From assembly GCA_947565425.1 (NCBI GenBank), contig CANOFW010000015.1, positions 1 through 64,000 of the forward strand: a stretch of DNA of 64,000 nt. Reading direction: 5' to 3'. The stretch comes from an uncultured Lachnospiraceae bacterium. Lineage in GTDB: Bacteria; Bacillota; Clostridia; Lachnospirales; Lachnospiraceae. Each line of letters begins with the position of its first letter. The first letter of the stretch is position 1. Of this stretch, positions 34,841-43,702 are shown piece after piece. A program made the position numbers and the translations under genes. Under the pieces are notes generated by a model. That model had not been told where the DNA came from and did not search any database. It was given only the letters and a program-made list of their open reading frames with translations.

Positions 34841-35362
34841 ATGGCGGAGTATCAACACTTAACCCACGAATTTGCACCTGTTTTCAACAAAGAGTCGAAG
34901 ATTCTGATTCTGGGCACCTTCCCCTCTGTGAAGTCCAGAGAACAGCAATTTTATTACGGGCATCCCCAGAACCGCTTCTGGAAAGTCCTTTCCCACATTA
35001 CAAAAGAGCCGCTTCCCACAACTATCACGGAGAAGAAGCAGCTCTTACTTTCACACAAAATTGCCATTTGGGATGTCATCGCAAGCTGCGATATCATCGG
35101 CTCTTCTGACAGCAGTATTCGCAACGTCATACCTGCCGATATTGCCAGCCTGCTTGCAAAGTCCTCGATTGCAGCAATCTTCGGCAACGGCAACAAATCT
35201 TGCGAACTGTTCGAAAAATATACCGTCCCGACGCTTGCCGGTCTTTCTCACTCATACACAATTGAAAAACTGCCAAGCACCAGCCCGGCAAATGCTGCCT
35301 GGCGTCTGGAACGCCTATGCGAGTACTGGCAAGAAAAAATAAATGCTCATATAATATCTTAA
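34841..35362 (+). CDS. DNA-deoxyinosine (hypoxanthine)/uracil glycosylase
   Basis: A 173-residue base-excision enzyme of the uracil-DNA glycosylase superfamily, family 6 type. Motif ILGTFPSVKSREQQFYYGHP near residue 25 is the hallmark, followed by FWKVL and IAIWDVIASC; the second loop is LPSTSPANA. It removes deaminated bases such as hypoxanthine or uracil. The ATG at 34841 has GAAAGGAG upstream; the frame extends upstream without a ribosome site. The stop codon lies within the loop of the terminator. Confidence 0.87.
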   Translation: MAEYQHLTHEFAPVFNKESKILILGTFPSVKSREQQFYYGHPQNRFWKVLSHITKEPLPTTITEKKQLLLSHKIAIWDVIASCDIIGSSDSSIRNVIPADIASLLAKSSIAAIFGNGNKSCELFEKYTVPTLAGLSHSYTIEKLPSTSPANAAWRLERLCEYWQEKINAHIIS

Positions 35363-35374
35363 TTATATGAGCAT
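35343..35374 (+). terminator. Terminator overlapping the glycosylase stop codon
   Basis: A perfect 13-bp stem, ATGCTCATATAAT (35343-35355) with ATTATATGAGCAT (35362-35374), followed by TTTT. The last codons and stop of the gene sit inside the stem-loop. Confidence 0.75.
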
Positions 35375-35417
35375 TTTATCGTAGTTAAAGACACCATGTT
35401 TTATTATGGCAAACATT

Positions 35418-36113
35418 TCATCCAAATTTCTTACGGAGCATTCTTGCCATCAAAAGCGCTGAACTTAGACAAAGAAGCCCCAGTGCTGCCGCGTTGGTAT
35501 TGTCCCCCGTACGAACCGTAGACGAAATCGGAAAACTCGGCTTTATGCGGTCAATCATCCACTCTGTTTTTACCTCCATTCGCTCTGTCTTCGCGTAAAG
35601 TTCCACAATTTCTGTCTCAACAGCAACTTCCCTACCACTTGCCGCATCCAAAGCTTCCCAGGTCACAGTCAGTAAATTGCCCTCCCCTGTAAACTCTTTT
35701 GTATCCGCCCAGGCAAAAGACACGACGTTTTGCCCATTTTCTGGCAACTCTTTGTTGATATCCTCAAGTTCCCAGAGCTTTCCACTCTGCGCATCTGTCA
35801 AATGTAGAAACTCCTGCGGATAATAAATTTTTATTCTGCCGCTGCTAATTTGACTATCTTTGACAATGTTCACGTTCAGTTTGACAGTCCTGCCCGAAGA
35901 TGTAAGCTGCGTGACAATTGGCTGCTGCGCGCCGGAAGACGCTGTACTTCCCGGTTTTTCCGAACCTGACGAAGAGGAATTCGGACTCATGCTCTGTACA
36001 GTTTGAACCGAAAACCCACAATTATACGTAAAAAATACAGATAAAAAAATCAGGATTAAATAAATTGTTTGTCGTATATTGTATCGCGTATTTTCTTTAT
36101 ACGGAGCCTTCAT
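35418..36113 (-). CDS. Cell-surface protein with cohesin-like domain
   Basis: A 231-residue surface protein. A signal-like hydrophobic segment occupies residues 17-33, a serine-rich linker follows, and residues about 65-175 form a beta-rich cohesin-like domain: IKIYYPQEFLHL, NVVSFAWADTKEFTGEGNLLTVTW and an ending ELYAK. The C-terminus (TVRTGDNTNAAALG, a hydrophobic helix, then ARMLRKKFG) resembles a sortase-type anchor of the kind PxTGDN, but with R instead of the usual K/P set. It begins two bases after the dockerin-bearing protease gene ends, so the two are co-transcribed and probably bind each other. Cohesin assignment is by fold pattern. Confidence 0.75.
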   Translation of the reverse strand: MKAPYKENTRYNIRQTIYLILIFLSVFFTYNCGFSVQTVQSMSPNSSSSGSEKPGSTASSGAQQPIVTQLTSSGRTVKLNVNIVKDSQISSGRIKIYYPQEFLHLTDAQSGKLWELEDINKELPENGQNVVSFAWADTKEFTGEGNLLTVTWEALDAASGREVAVETEIVELYAKTERMEVKTEWMIDRIKPSFPISSTVRTGDNTNAAALGLLCLSSALLMARMLRKKFG

Positions 36114-36115
36114 TG

Positions 36116-39100
36116 CTATTTGCCTCCCTTCCTCTGCGCCTCAAAAGAATATCCATCCATATTCGATGCGCCATACACTCCCACAAACGGAGCCTTCCCT
36201 TGTGGAAGAGAACCGAGAAAATATGTGCCGGGAGATGCGCCATTTTCTGAGTTATAAGGCGTCAACGCATACAATTTTACTACATCACTGCCATCGTACA
36301 CACTCCAAAACGTATAACCGCTGACCGGATCACAATAGAGAGAATTCCAAATCCATTCATCTCCCGTACGAATTCCCGTACCGCCCAAGTCCCGGAAAAT
36401 ATCGTTACTATCATCACAGAAAAAACCGTTTTCTTTTATACTGTAACCAAACTCAAACAGTCTGCCGTCCTGCGTCACGACATAGAACCAGTCTACCAGC
36501 CCATACTTTGCCTCTTCACTGCTGCCCGCATAAGTAATGCCCACCAATTTCTCCCCAAGCGTGGCGTCTCCCATATCCGTCACTCCCTCAAATCCATCTA
36601 TATCATCCAACTGCAAACTATATAAATGAACACCCTCCACACCAAATACCATATCTGCATTGGGACCATACGCCATATCTACGGGCGACCAGTTCAAGCT
36701 TCCTTTGTAAAGCGCCTGATCGTTCTTTTGGGGATCAAGTAGATATAGTTCTGAACCGATTCCGCTTTCGACGGCGAGAATTTTACTTCCCACCCTTGTC
36801 GCAGATATATAACAACAATCTTTGCCAAACTGTGACAATCTTATATATTTGTCGGGTCTTGCCGTGTTGATATTGGCAAGCCAATTCCTTCCATCCGCCT
36901 CCCAGATAATTCCGTTCAGCGAAACGGCAATTTCCTCTACCGTAACCTGACAAACTGCTGTTTCCGGCTTTCCCGCTGCATTCCTAGCGTTGGTTGTAGC
37001 AATAATCCTGGTCGTCCCAGGCGTAACACCGGTCACGACGCCCTTTTGATCTACTGTCGCAATCTTGCTATTCTCACTGCTCCAGGTTACCGTGTCATCC
37101 AAAATCCATTCCGGGTTTACGACAGCTTTCAAACGCTGAGAATTATTCTTTATCAGTTTCAACTTCGTTTTATTCAGCGTCACGCTATCCGCATACGGCG
37201 TATCTGCACTCCCGCTGCGGTTGACCCGGTAAGAAACAGTATTTCCAGCATAATCTACCAGTTTGAGATAAAATACCTTCTTGGGATCCTTGATGGTAAC
37301 CTGCATAGGAACCCCTGCCTTTTCCTGATTTACGCCATAGGCGTACAACAATGTTTCCCGGTCTCTGTCATACACCTTGACCGCTGCTGTAAAGCGGTTG
37401 TCCTTGAACGTCAAGCGTATCTTGCCTTCTATTGTATCTTCCATATTGATTAGCTTAGGCTTGGTATTGTCAATGGTCATCGGCACACTGAAAGTAGCGC
37501 CTTGCGCCGCTTTTTGAGGCTGGTTTCGGTAATATTCCGGTATTGCTGTAACTGTAAAGCGTACCCTGGTTCCTTCCGGCAATGGTTTTCCTCGGTTATC
37601 CAAGCCCTTCCAGTCCAAAATAGAGGAATATTCCGTGTTGCACCATTTACCTTCTTTGGAATCATAATAAGCGCCCAAATAATTTTCTTCCTGATACTTA
37701 TAATAGATCTCTCCCGTCTTATCATTGACAATGCTGGTCTCTAATAACGCTGCATTGCGAATCAGGGAAAATACAATACTTTCAACCCGATCTCCGGTCT
37801 TTGTAGAAAATGCATTGCGCTCCGGCAAATACTTTTTATCTCCCCCTTCCAGATACATATTGGAACCATAACAGAAATCGCTATCCTCCTCTGCCGTATA
37901 ATAATTCAAATAATTGGTGTGCCCTATGTCTGAGTATGTCATTGTTCCCTGCCCGCCGCCATTGGCAAATTCCAAATAATTAAACGGCTCAAACATAGAC
38001 GACTCCGTCCAGTTTCCATAAAACGCAAGCAGCGGAACAGATAAATCTACCGCGCCCTTGAGATAGATAAAACCGTCTATATACATACCATTCACAAAAC
38101 GACTGTCCAAATACTTTTTGTCTCCAGAAGATAATTCCACTTTCACAGAAACCTCAGCCGTCTCCTTTACCTCCAACGTCTCTTCCCGTAAATCTACCGT
38201 AGGAGCCTCCAATTCTTTGAGAAAAGCATGGACGTCTGCCGTATCAATCACACCGTCCTCATGGAAGTCAAACTTTTGCAGATTACATGCCACCCGCTCT
38301 AAATTTACCGATTGATTGACGTGACGCAACAACTGAGCGGCGTCCTCTCTGTCCACCCTGCCGTCTCCATTCAAATCATACCATAGCACCCGGCTGTCCG
38401 AAGAAAATGTCACTTTCGGGCGTAGTTTATGAGAACTTTGCGCAATCCATTTTCCCTCTGATAACTCCTCCGTAAGAATAGAACTGTCCCAAGTATAATA
38501 CTGGTTTTCTTCCGTCAAATTGCAAACCTGAAAGGAAAATTCATACACGCCCTTTCGCTGCGGGTCATCTCCCAACTCGACTTTTACCTTCCCGTCATTC
38601 CCCTTCTTTTTGCCAACCAGAAGACAGGACGGCGTAGTAGTCGCCAAACCCACATTGGCAAGTCCACTGCCCTGTTTTCTAGGCGAATACTCCTCTTTAT
38701 CCTTTTCTTTCATGGGCACGGCCGTACTCATCAACAAAGACTGCGCCAACGCTCTTTTGCCAACTCCTGTTTTTTCCTCCAAGCGTTCACGCTCAATATA
38801 TTCTAAGACTAAAGCGCTCATCCCAGCAATGCTGGGCGCCGCCATAGATGTGCCGCTCATACAGCCATATTCGCCGCCGTCAAGCGTGGCATATATATTC
38901 TCACCGGGCGCCGTAATCTCCGGTTTTAGCGCAAGATTGCCCGGCACACCCCATGCCGAAAAATCGCTCATCCGATAGCCCTGTGCCACCTTAGCGTTTT
39001 TTACAGGCTTTGATAAAATACTGAGCGTTCCCGTACGTCCTCTCTCCTGCAAAGACCAGCTATCTTCCCAGCCCATCATAGCGCAGGGAATTTCCGCCTT

Positions 39101-40759
39101 AGATTCAGAAAGATTTAACTTGGGAAAACCAAGGTCATCATTATAAATAATAAGAGCCGCCGCCCCTGCTTTCTGAGCATTCTCATGTTTCTTGGCAAAG
39201 GAGATGACCCCTTTGCTGACAAAAACAATCTTTCCTTTCACATTTATTGACTGATAATCTTCCTTCTCCCCGAACGTCTCCAAAAATACATATTTATACT
39301 CCGTACCGTTCCCGCTGTCATCCAGAGAACGCAGCGCAGGAATAGTTTCTTTGCCCACGGCGTCGCTGTAAAAATAAGTCCGCTTTCCAACCCGAAAACC
39401 GCTGCCGCGATAGCCGTCATTCACAGCGCTTGCCACAGCCAGCACATTCGCATAAGAGCCGGGGCTCCCCACCATGTTCAAATTAACGTCCTGCGCGCGG
39501 TTATGGCCCTCGCTGCCAGCTTCCCCCCAGGCGCCGTTATTGCCGGCAGAAATACTGACCACCACATCGCTCTTGCGCAGCCTTTCAAATATGTCGTTTA
39601 TGTATTCTTCACCAGAAAAAACAGAACTTTCCCCCGGACTTGGACTGCCCAGGCTCAGATTTACCACATCGGCATCCAAAAGCAGGGCGTCCTCCACCGC
39701 CGCCATATAATCATCCGTAAACGTCTCATCGCCGTCCGCAAACACCTTCATCACCAAAAGCTGGGCGTCTTTGGCAATTCCCACCACTCCATCCGCCTGC
39801 TCTTGATATGCGCCTTTCTCTGCCGGCACATACTGATTCGCGGCTGCTATGCCAGCAACATGAGTGCCATGAGCACCACCCTCATGAGAAACATCCAAAT
39901 TTCTTCCAGCATAATTAAATGCAAATGCAACTTTTTCATTTCGGTATAGATTTCTAGGACTTATACCACTCTTCTTTCCACCGGCATTTAATTTACCAAA
40001 GACTTTCGCAATCTTCTTTGCGGTCAGAAGTTCCTCTTTTGCCACACCATGTCCGCTTTTTTCCTCTGTTAATTCACGACCATATGAAAATGCCTTGGGA
40101 TCAAAAGAAGGATGGTTCAAATCAATTCCCGTATCTACGATGGCAATCTTCTGCCCAGCTCCCGTATAGCCGCTGTCCCAGGAATGATAGCTTCCCACCA
40201 TCTCCCCTGCTGTGATGGTATTCGGCTCTGCCGCTTCCTGAAGACGATAACGCGGCACCTCATATACCGCTTTCACACCATCCACGTTCTGAATCTTTTC
40301 GATATCTTGATACTGTACCACCGCAGACACAGCGTTTGATAAGAAACAAAACTGATAACGAACTTCCAACGGGCGGTCGGCTACTGCATGTTCGATTTTC
40401 TCCACTACCAAATCCTGCTGTTCCTGCATCTGTTGGGAAAAATGCTCTGCTCTGCTGTCCTCTACAATTTCCTGGGCGGAAAATCCCTCCTCCAACGCTG
40501 ATTGTCCCTCAAGCACAATGAACACTCGCACTTCTTCTGAATCCCTCGCGCTATCCTGGCTAAAAATTTTATTGCCGTCGTCCGCAGATACCGTCCGCTG
40601 CGCTTCTATCCCTGCATCTCCTGCTTCCGGCTCTTCCTCCCATTGCAATTCTCCATTTGCTGACTTTTTTTCCGCACTCGCACTTCCGCTCATCGTCAGC
40701 ACAAGGCTGAACGTCAATGCCAGGGCAAGCAGCCTGCGCACCGCTCTCTTCTTTTTCAT
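36116..40759 (-). CDS. Large secreted subtilisin-like serine protease (S8) with PA, dockerin and Ig-like domains
   Basis: A 1547-residue exported protease. Signal peptide 1-30. Catalytic triad: D in IVDTGIDLNHPS (about 210), H in HGTHVAGIAAAN (about 300), S in SGTSMAAPSIAG (about 635); a PA domain lies between H and S (VKGKIVFVSKG). Fn3-like beta domains follow. A type I dockerin is inserted near 790-850, with calcium loops DLNGDGRVDREDAAQLL and DFHEDGVIDTADVHAFL. A Big_2 Ig-like domain is near 1190-1275 and a beta-propeller-like tail follows. No cell-wall anchor is seen. ATG 40759 is favoured by GGAGG at 7 bases. The cohesin-like gene follows directly. Confidence 0.93.
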   Translation of the reverse strand: MKKKRAVRRLLALALTFSLVLTMSGSASAEKKSANGELQWEEEPEAGDAGIEAQRTVSADDGNKIFSQDSARDSEEVRVFIVLEGQSALEEGFSAQEIVEDSRAEHFSQQMQEQQDLVVEKIEHAVADRPLEVRYQFCFLSNAVSAVVQYQDIEKIQNVDGVKAVYEVPRYRLQEAAEPNTITAGEMVGSYHSWDSGYTGAGQKIAIVDTGIDLNHPSFDPKAFSYGRELTEEKSGHGVAKEELLTAKKIAKVFGKLNAGGKKSGISPRNLYRNEKVAFAFNYAGRNLDVSHEGGAHGTHVAGIAAANQYVPAEKGAYQEQADGVVGIAKDAQLLVMKVFADGDETFTDDYMAAVEDALLLDADVVNLSLGSPSPGESSVFSGEEYINDIFERLRKSDVVVSISAGNNGAWGEAGSEGHNRAQDVNLNMVGSPGSYANVLAVASAVNDGYRGSGFRVGKRTYFYSDAVGKETIPALRSLDDSGNGTEYKYVFLETFGEKEDYQSINVKGKIVFVSKGVISFAKKHENAQKAGAAALIIYNDDLGFPKLNLSESKAEIPCAMMGWEDSWSLQERGRTGTLSILSKPVKNAKVAQGYRMSDFSAWGVPGNLALKPEITAPGENIYATLDGGEYGCMSGTSMAAPSIAGMSALVLEYIERERLEEKTGVGKRALAQSLLMSTAVPMKEKDKEEYSPRKQGSGLANVGLATTTPSCLLVGKKKGNDGKVKVELGDDPQRKGVYEFSFQVCNLTEENQYYTWDSSILTEELSEGKWIAQSSHKLRPKVTFSSDSRVLWYDLNGDGRVDREDAAQLLRHVNQSVNLERVACNLQKFDFHEDGVIDTADVHAFLKELEAPTVDLREETLEVKETAEVSVKVELSSGDKKYLDSRFVNGMYIDGFIYLKGAVDLSVPLLAFYGNWTESSMFEPFNYLEFANGGGQGTMTYSDIGHTNYLNYYTAEEDSDFCYGSNMYLEGGDKKYLPERNAFSTKTGDRVESIVFSLIRNAALLETSIVNDKTGEIYYKYQEENYLGAYYDSKEGKWCNTEYSSILDWKGLDNRGKPLPEGTRVRFTVTAIPEYYRNQPQKAAQGATFSVPMTIDNTKPKLINMEDTIEGKIRLTFKDNRFTAAVKVYDRDRETLLYAYGVNQEKAGVPMQVTIKDPKKVFYLKLVDYAGNTVSYRVNRSGSADTPYADSVTLNKTKLKLIKNNSQRLKAVVNPEWILDDTVTWSSENSKIATVDQKGVVTGVTPGTTRIIATTNARNAAGKPETAVCQVTVEEIAVSLNGIIWEADGRNWLANINTARPDKYIRLSQFGKDCCYISATRVGSKILAVESGIGSELYLLDPQKNDQALYKGSLNWSPVDMAYGPNADMVFGVEGVHLYSLQLDDIDGFEGVTDMGDATLGEKLVGITYAGSSEEAKYGLVDWFYVVTQDGRLFEFGYSIKENGFFCDDSNDIFRDLGGTGIRTGDEWIWNSLYCDPVSGYTFWSVYDGSDVVKLYALTPYNSENGASPGTYFLGSLPQGKAPFVGVYGASNMDGYSFEAQRKGGK

Positions 40760-40822
40760 CTTCATTCCTCCCTGTCATAGATTCTCTGCCTTTGGTATCT
40801 ATACAGCTTTATTGCCGCCCCT

Positions 40823-41323
40823 TCAAGATTGTTCCCGCGCTTTCGTTAATTTCATCGGTACTCCATTCCGCACCGCCGCTGTCAGCTTATCTCCATCGTA
40901 ACTTAATTTTAGGGAAAAAAACGGCGCATCTTCCATAAGCAGGCGAAAAAAGATCTTATCCCCTTCCCACAAATTCAAAGACATTAGACGCTCTTTATCA
41001 ACCCATTCCAACGTACCCTCGTCACATTCCACCAACGTTCCCGTAAATTTATCCGCCGTATACAGACACATATATTCTGTCGGCCAGCCAATGGCAGAAA
41101 ATGTCACCATTCCACGAAAAGAAAAACCGGTCAGCGTTAGACCAGTTTCCTCCTTTACCTCCCGGAGCAGACATTCTTCCGGGCTCTCTCCTGTTTCAAA
41201 ATGCCCGCCAATTCCGATCCATTTGTCCTTATTTACATCTTTCTCTTTTTTCACCCTGTGCAGCATCAGATACTTACCATCTTTTTCTATGTAACACAAG
41301 GTCGTCAACGGTGATCTCTCCAT
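40823..41323 (-). CDS. NUDIX hydrolase, MutT-like
   Basis: A 166-residue nucleoside-diphosphate-X hydrolase. The Nudix box is complete: GGHFETGESPEE then LREVKEETGL. Opening strand LTTLCYIEKDGKYLMLHRVK and the following KDVNKDKWIGIGGHF are typical of the 8-oxo-dGTP diphosphatase type. It probably hydrolyses oxidised or other nucleotides. Single gene with AGGAG at 8 bases; no functional link to neighbours. Confidence 0.92.
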   Translation of the reverse strand: MERSPLTTLCYIEKDGKYLMLHRVKKEKDVNKDKWIGIGGHFETGESPEECLLREVKEETGLTLTGFSFRGMVTFSAIGWPTEYMCLYTADKFTGTLVECDEGTLEWVDKERLMSLNLWEGDKIFFRLLMEDAPFFSLKLSYDGDKLTAAVRNGVPMKLTKAREQS

Positions 41324-41350
41324 AACCCGCTCCTATCCAAAATATTAATT

Positions 41351-42247
41351 TTACATTATATATTTTTCATTCATTGCGTCTTTCAGTTCTTCATATGGGA
41401 TTTGAACCTCAATCGTCCCTGCCACATACGCCGTAACCATATAAGGGTTACAGATTACCACCAACCCTTTCTCGTTGAGATAAAATGTGTTCTCTGTCAT
41501 GACGTCGGCAACATACGCCTCATAGTCATCTAACAATGCATCTTTGTAGGGTTCCTTCGTAATCGTGTCTAAAATATGCTCTTCCACGACCTTCCTTGCC
41601 TTCACCTCATCGGTAAAAACATCCGCCAGATAGAGCAAGTCCCCGGTAGAGACATCAAAACAATACGAAGATGTCCATGTGTTAGGATGCACTGCGCCCT
41701 GCCAATCATAATTTTCTGACTCAATACTCAAAATCTTCGTCGAGGCATACATGACCTTATAATTCATCCCATACCCATAGCCTGTGAAGGACTCAGCCTC
41801 CTCCTGCGGCAATTCCTTGCGGTAATCTTTCGCCTCCTGCACCTTTCTTGCGATTTCATCCACATTCGTGGTATGCTGCTGCTCAAAGACCATATTCATC
41901 TTCCGTGAGATGTCTTCATTTTCCTCAATTGTAATCACAGGACAATTCTCTGTCACCGATAAAAGAAGCACATCGCTCTCTTCATCACGGATTTCCTGGG
42001 AATAATCAGTAAACGTCACCTTTGGAGCCTTAGAAAGCTCCTGCGCTTGCTTCTGTCCATCCGCACTCGCCTGCGTATTCTTTTCCTCGTCCTCCTCCTT
42101 CGTCTGAGAAGGTTCCTCGACTATGTCATCCTCTGTCTGCTTCGTCGTATTCTGTTTTGACACATCTTTTTCAGGTGTGCGCTTCCCATTACACGCGACT
42201 GTCATCAGGCACAAAGCCAACACCAATAATAATAATTTTTTCTTCAT
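41351..42247 (-). CDS. RsiV-like lipoprotein (DUF3298 family)
   Basis: A 298-residue lipoprotein: signal with a lipobox ending VAC and the cysteine at residue 19, then a long acidic low-complexity linker (about 25-85), then a domain of the DUF3298/RsiV type (about 110-295) with AVHPNTWTSSYCFD and DLLYLADVF, as in anti-sigma-V proteins. Its ATG overlaps the stop codon of thiD by four bases (ATGA) with AAAGGAG upstream, so it is translated with the thiamine genes. Role in the thiamine operon is not known; it may be a surface sensor or an unrelated passenger. Confidence 0.8.
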   Translation of the reverse strand: MKKKLLLLVLALCLMTVACNGKRTPEKDVSKQNTTKQTEDDIVEEPSQTKEEDEEKNTQASADGQKQAQELSKAPKVTFTDYSQEIRDEESDVLLLSVTENCPVITIEENEDISRKMNMVFEQQHTTNVDEIARKVQEAKDYRKELPQEEAESFTGYGYGMNYKVMYASTKILSIESENYDWQGAVHPNTWTSSYCFDVSTGDLLYLADVFTDEVKARKVVEEHILDTITKEPYKDALLDDYEAYVADVMTENTFYLNEKGLVVICNPYMVTAYVAGTIEVQIPYEELKDAMNEKYIM

Positions 42248-43062
42248 TCCCAAAAACTCCTTTGCAGCTTCTTCAAACGATACATATGGTTCAAGGGTCC
42301 GTTCCCTTTTCCCAAGTCCATGCCATCTGCAATCGCACCCGTGACATACTGCTTGGCTCTCCTTACACTGTCTCTTGCACCTAAACTCATAGCAAGCCCA
42401 CAAGCAATCGCTGCGGACAGCGTACATCCCGTCCCATGCGTATTGCTGTTTACAATATGCGGCGCCTCAAACCAGACAGGCTCCTTCCCGTCAAAAAACA
42501 AATCGTCGGCGCAGCTTTCATCATGCCCGCCTTTCAAATAAATGATACCCTTGTATTGTAACGCAAACTCCCTCACCGCTGCAACCCTTTCTTCCCTTGT
42601 TTTGATGGATGTTTTTAACAATACCTCCGCTTCCGGGAGATTTGGCGTATAAACATTTGCCAGAGGAAGAATATTTTCTTTGTAATATTTGAGCGCGTCC
42701 GATTCCATAAGACGCCTGCCGCTAGTCGACACCATCACGGTATCTATCACTATATGCCGCGCCTGATATTTGCGCAGACAATTCCGGACAACCTGCATTT
42801 GTTCTATCCCGGTAACCATCCCTATTTTCACTGCATCCGGCACAATATCGGTAAATACACACGTCAACTGTTTTTCTAAAAATTCAGGGGATACCGGCAA
42901 AACATCCGCTATCCCCATCGTATTCTGTGCTGTCAACGCAGTAATTACGCTCTCGCCATACAGCCCCCATGATGTAATTGTCTTTAAATCTGCCTGTATG
43001 CCGGCGCCTCCACTGCAATCGCTGCCGGCTATGGTAAGCACTGTTTTCACATTCTCCCTCAC
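42244..43062 (-). CDS. thiD: Hydroxymethylpyrimidine/phosphomethylpyrimidine kinase
   Basis: A 272-residue ribokinase-like enzyme that phosphorylates HMP and HMP-P to HMP-PP for thiamine synthesis. It starts VLTIAGSDCSGGAGIQADLKT and carries VIDTVMVSTSG and HGTGCTLSAAIA, all diagnostic for ThiD. It overlaps thiE (4 bases, upstream) and the lipoprotein gene (4 bases, downstream). It is part of the TPP-riboswitch-controlled unit. Confidence 0.96.
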   Translation of the reverse strand: MRENVKTVLTIAGSDCSGGAGIQADLKTITSWGLYGESVITALTAQNTMGIADVLPVSPEFLEKQLTCVFTDIVPDAVKIGMVTGIEQMQVVRNCLRKYQARHIVIDTVMVSTSGRRLMESDALKYYKENILPLANVYTPNLPEAEVLLKTSIKTREERVAAVREFALQYKGIIYLKGGHDESCADDLFFDGKEPVWFEAPHIVNSNTHGTGCTLSAAIACGLAMSLGARDSVRRAKQYVTGAIADGMDLGKGNGPLNHMYRLKKLQRSFWE

Positions 43063-43676
43063 TTTCTGAGCGAAAAGAACTCCTCTAAGAGCCGCCGAAC
43101 TTTTCTCACCTCATCCGCCGGATTATCCGCCTTTAAGATACCTGCGGAAATTGCAAGTCCCGTTGCACCACACGCTAAGGGCCTTCCGCCGTTTTCTGCA
43201 TCAATACCGCCCACCGCCACATTGGGAATGGGCGCAACCGCAAGGATTTCCCGGTAAACTTCCTCTGCAATCGGTACAGCGTCCTTCTTCGTCTCCGTCG
43301 GAAACCAGGCCCCGCTGCCAAGGTAATCTGCACCGTCTTTTATCGCCTGCCGTGCCTGTTCGACGGTTTTTGCCGTGGCTCCGATAATCTTACCTACACC
43401 GAGCAATTTCCTTGCATCTTTTACCGGAATGTCCTGCTGGCCCAGATGCACGCCATCTGCGTCGCAAAGCATGGCGATATCCAGCCTGTCATTGATAATC
43501 AGTTTCGTGTCAAATCCACGTGCCATTTCCCGCAAACGCTTGGCCCTGCGCAAATATTCTGCCGAAGAAATATCCTTTTCCCTAAGCTGGATATAGTCAA
43601 CCCCGGCTTCCAGTGTTTTCTTTATCTTCTCTTCCCCATAAGAGAAATCCGCAATCAAATACAGCCAGCCTTTCAT
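43059..43676 (-). CDS. thiE: Thiamine-phosphate synthase
   Basis: A 205-residue TIM-barrel enzyme that joins HMP-PP and the thiazole phosphate to give thiamine phosphate. Motifs VDYIQLREKDI, LIINDRLDIAM, GVHLGQQDIPV and YLGSGAWFPTETK are intact. ATG 43676 has AAAGGAAGA upstream; a longer frame reaches into thiC. Thiazole genes (thiG, thiS, thiH) are not in the window, so the pathway is incomplete here. Confidence 0.95.
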   Translation of the reverse strand: MKGWLYLIADFSYGEEKIKKTLEAGVDYIQLREKDISSAEYLRRAKRLREMARGFDTKLIINDRLDIAMLCDADGVHLGQQDIPVKDARKLLGVGKIIGATAKTVEQARQAIKDGADYLGSGAWFPTETKKDAVPIAEEVYREILAVAPIPNVAVGGIDAENGGRPLACGATGLAISAGILKADNPADEVRKVRRLLEEFFSLRK

Positions 43677-43702
43677 TACATTCTTCCTTTCCACCTCAAG
43701 CA

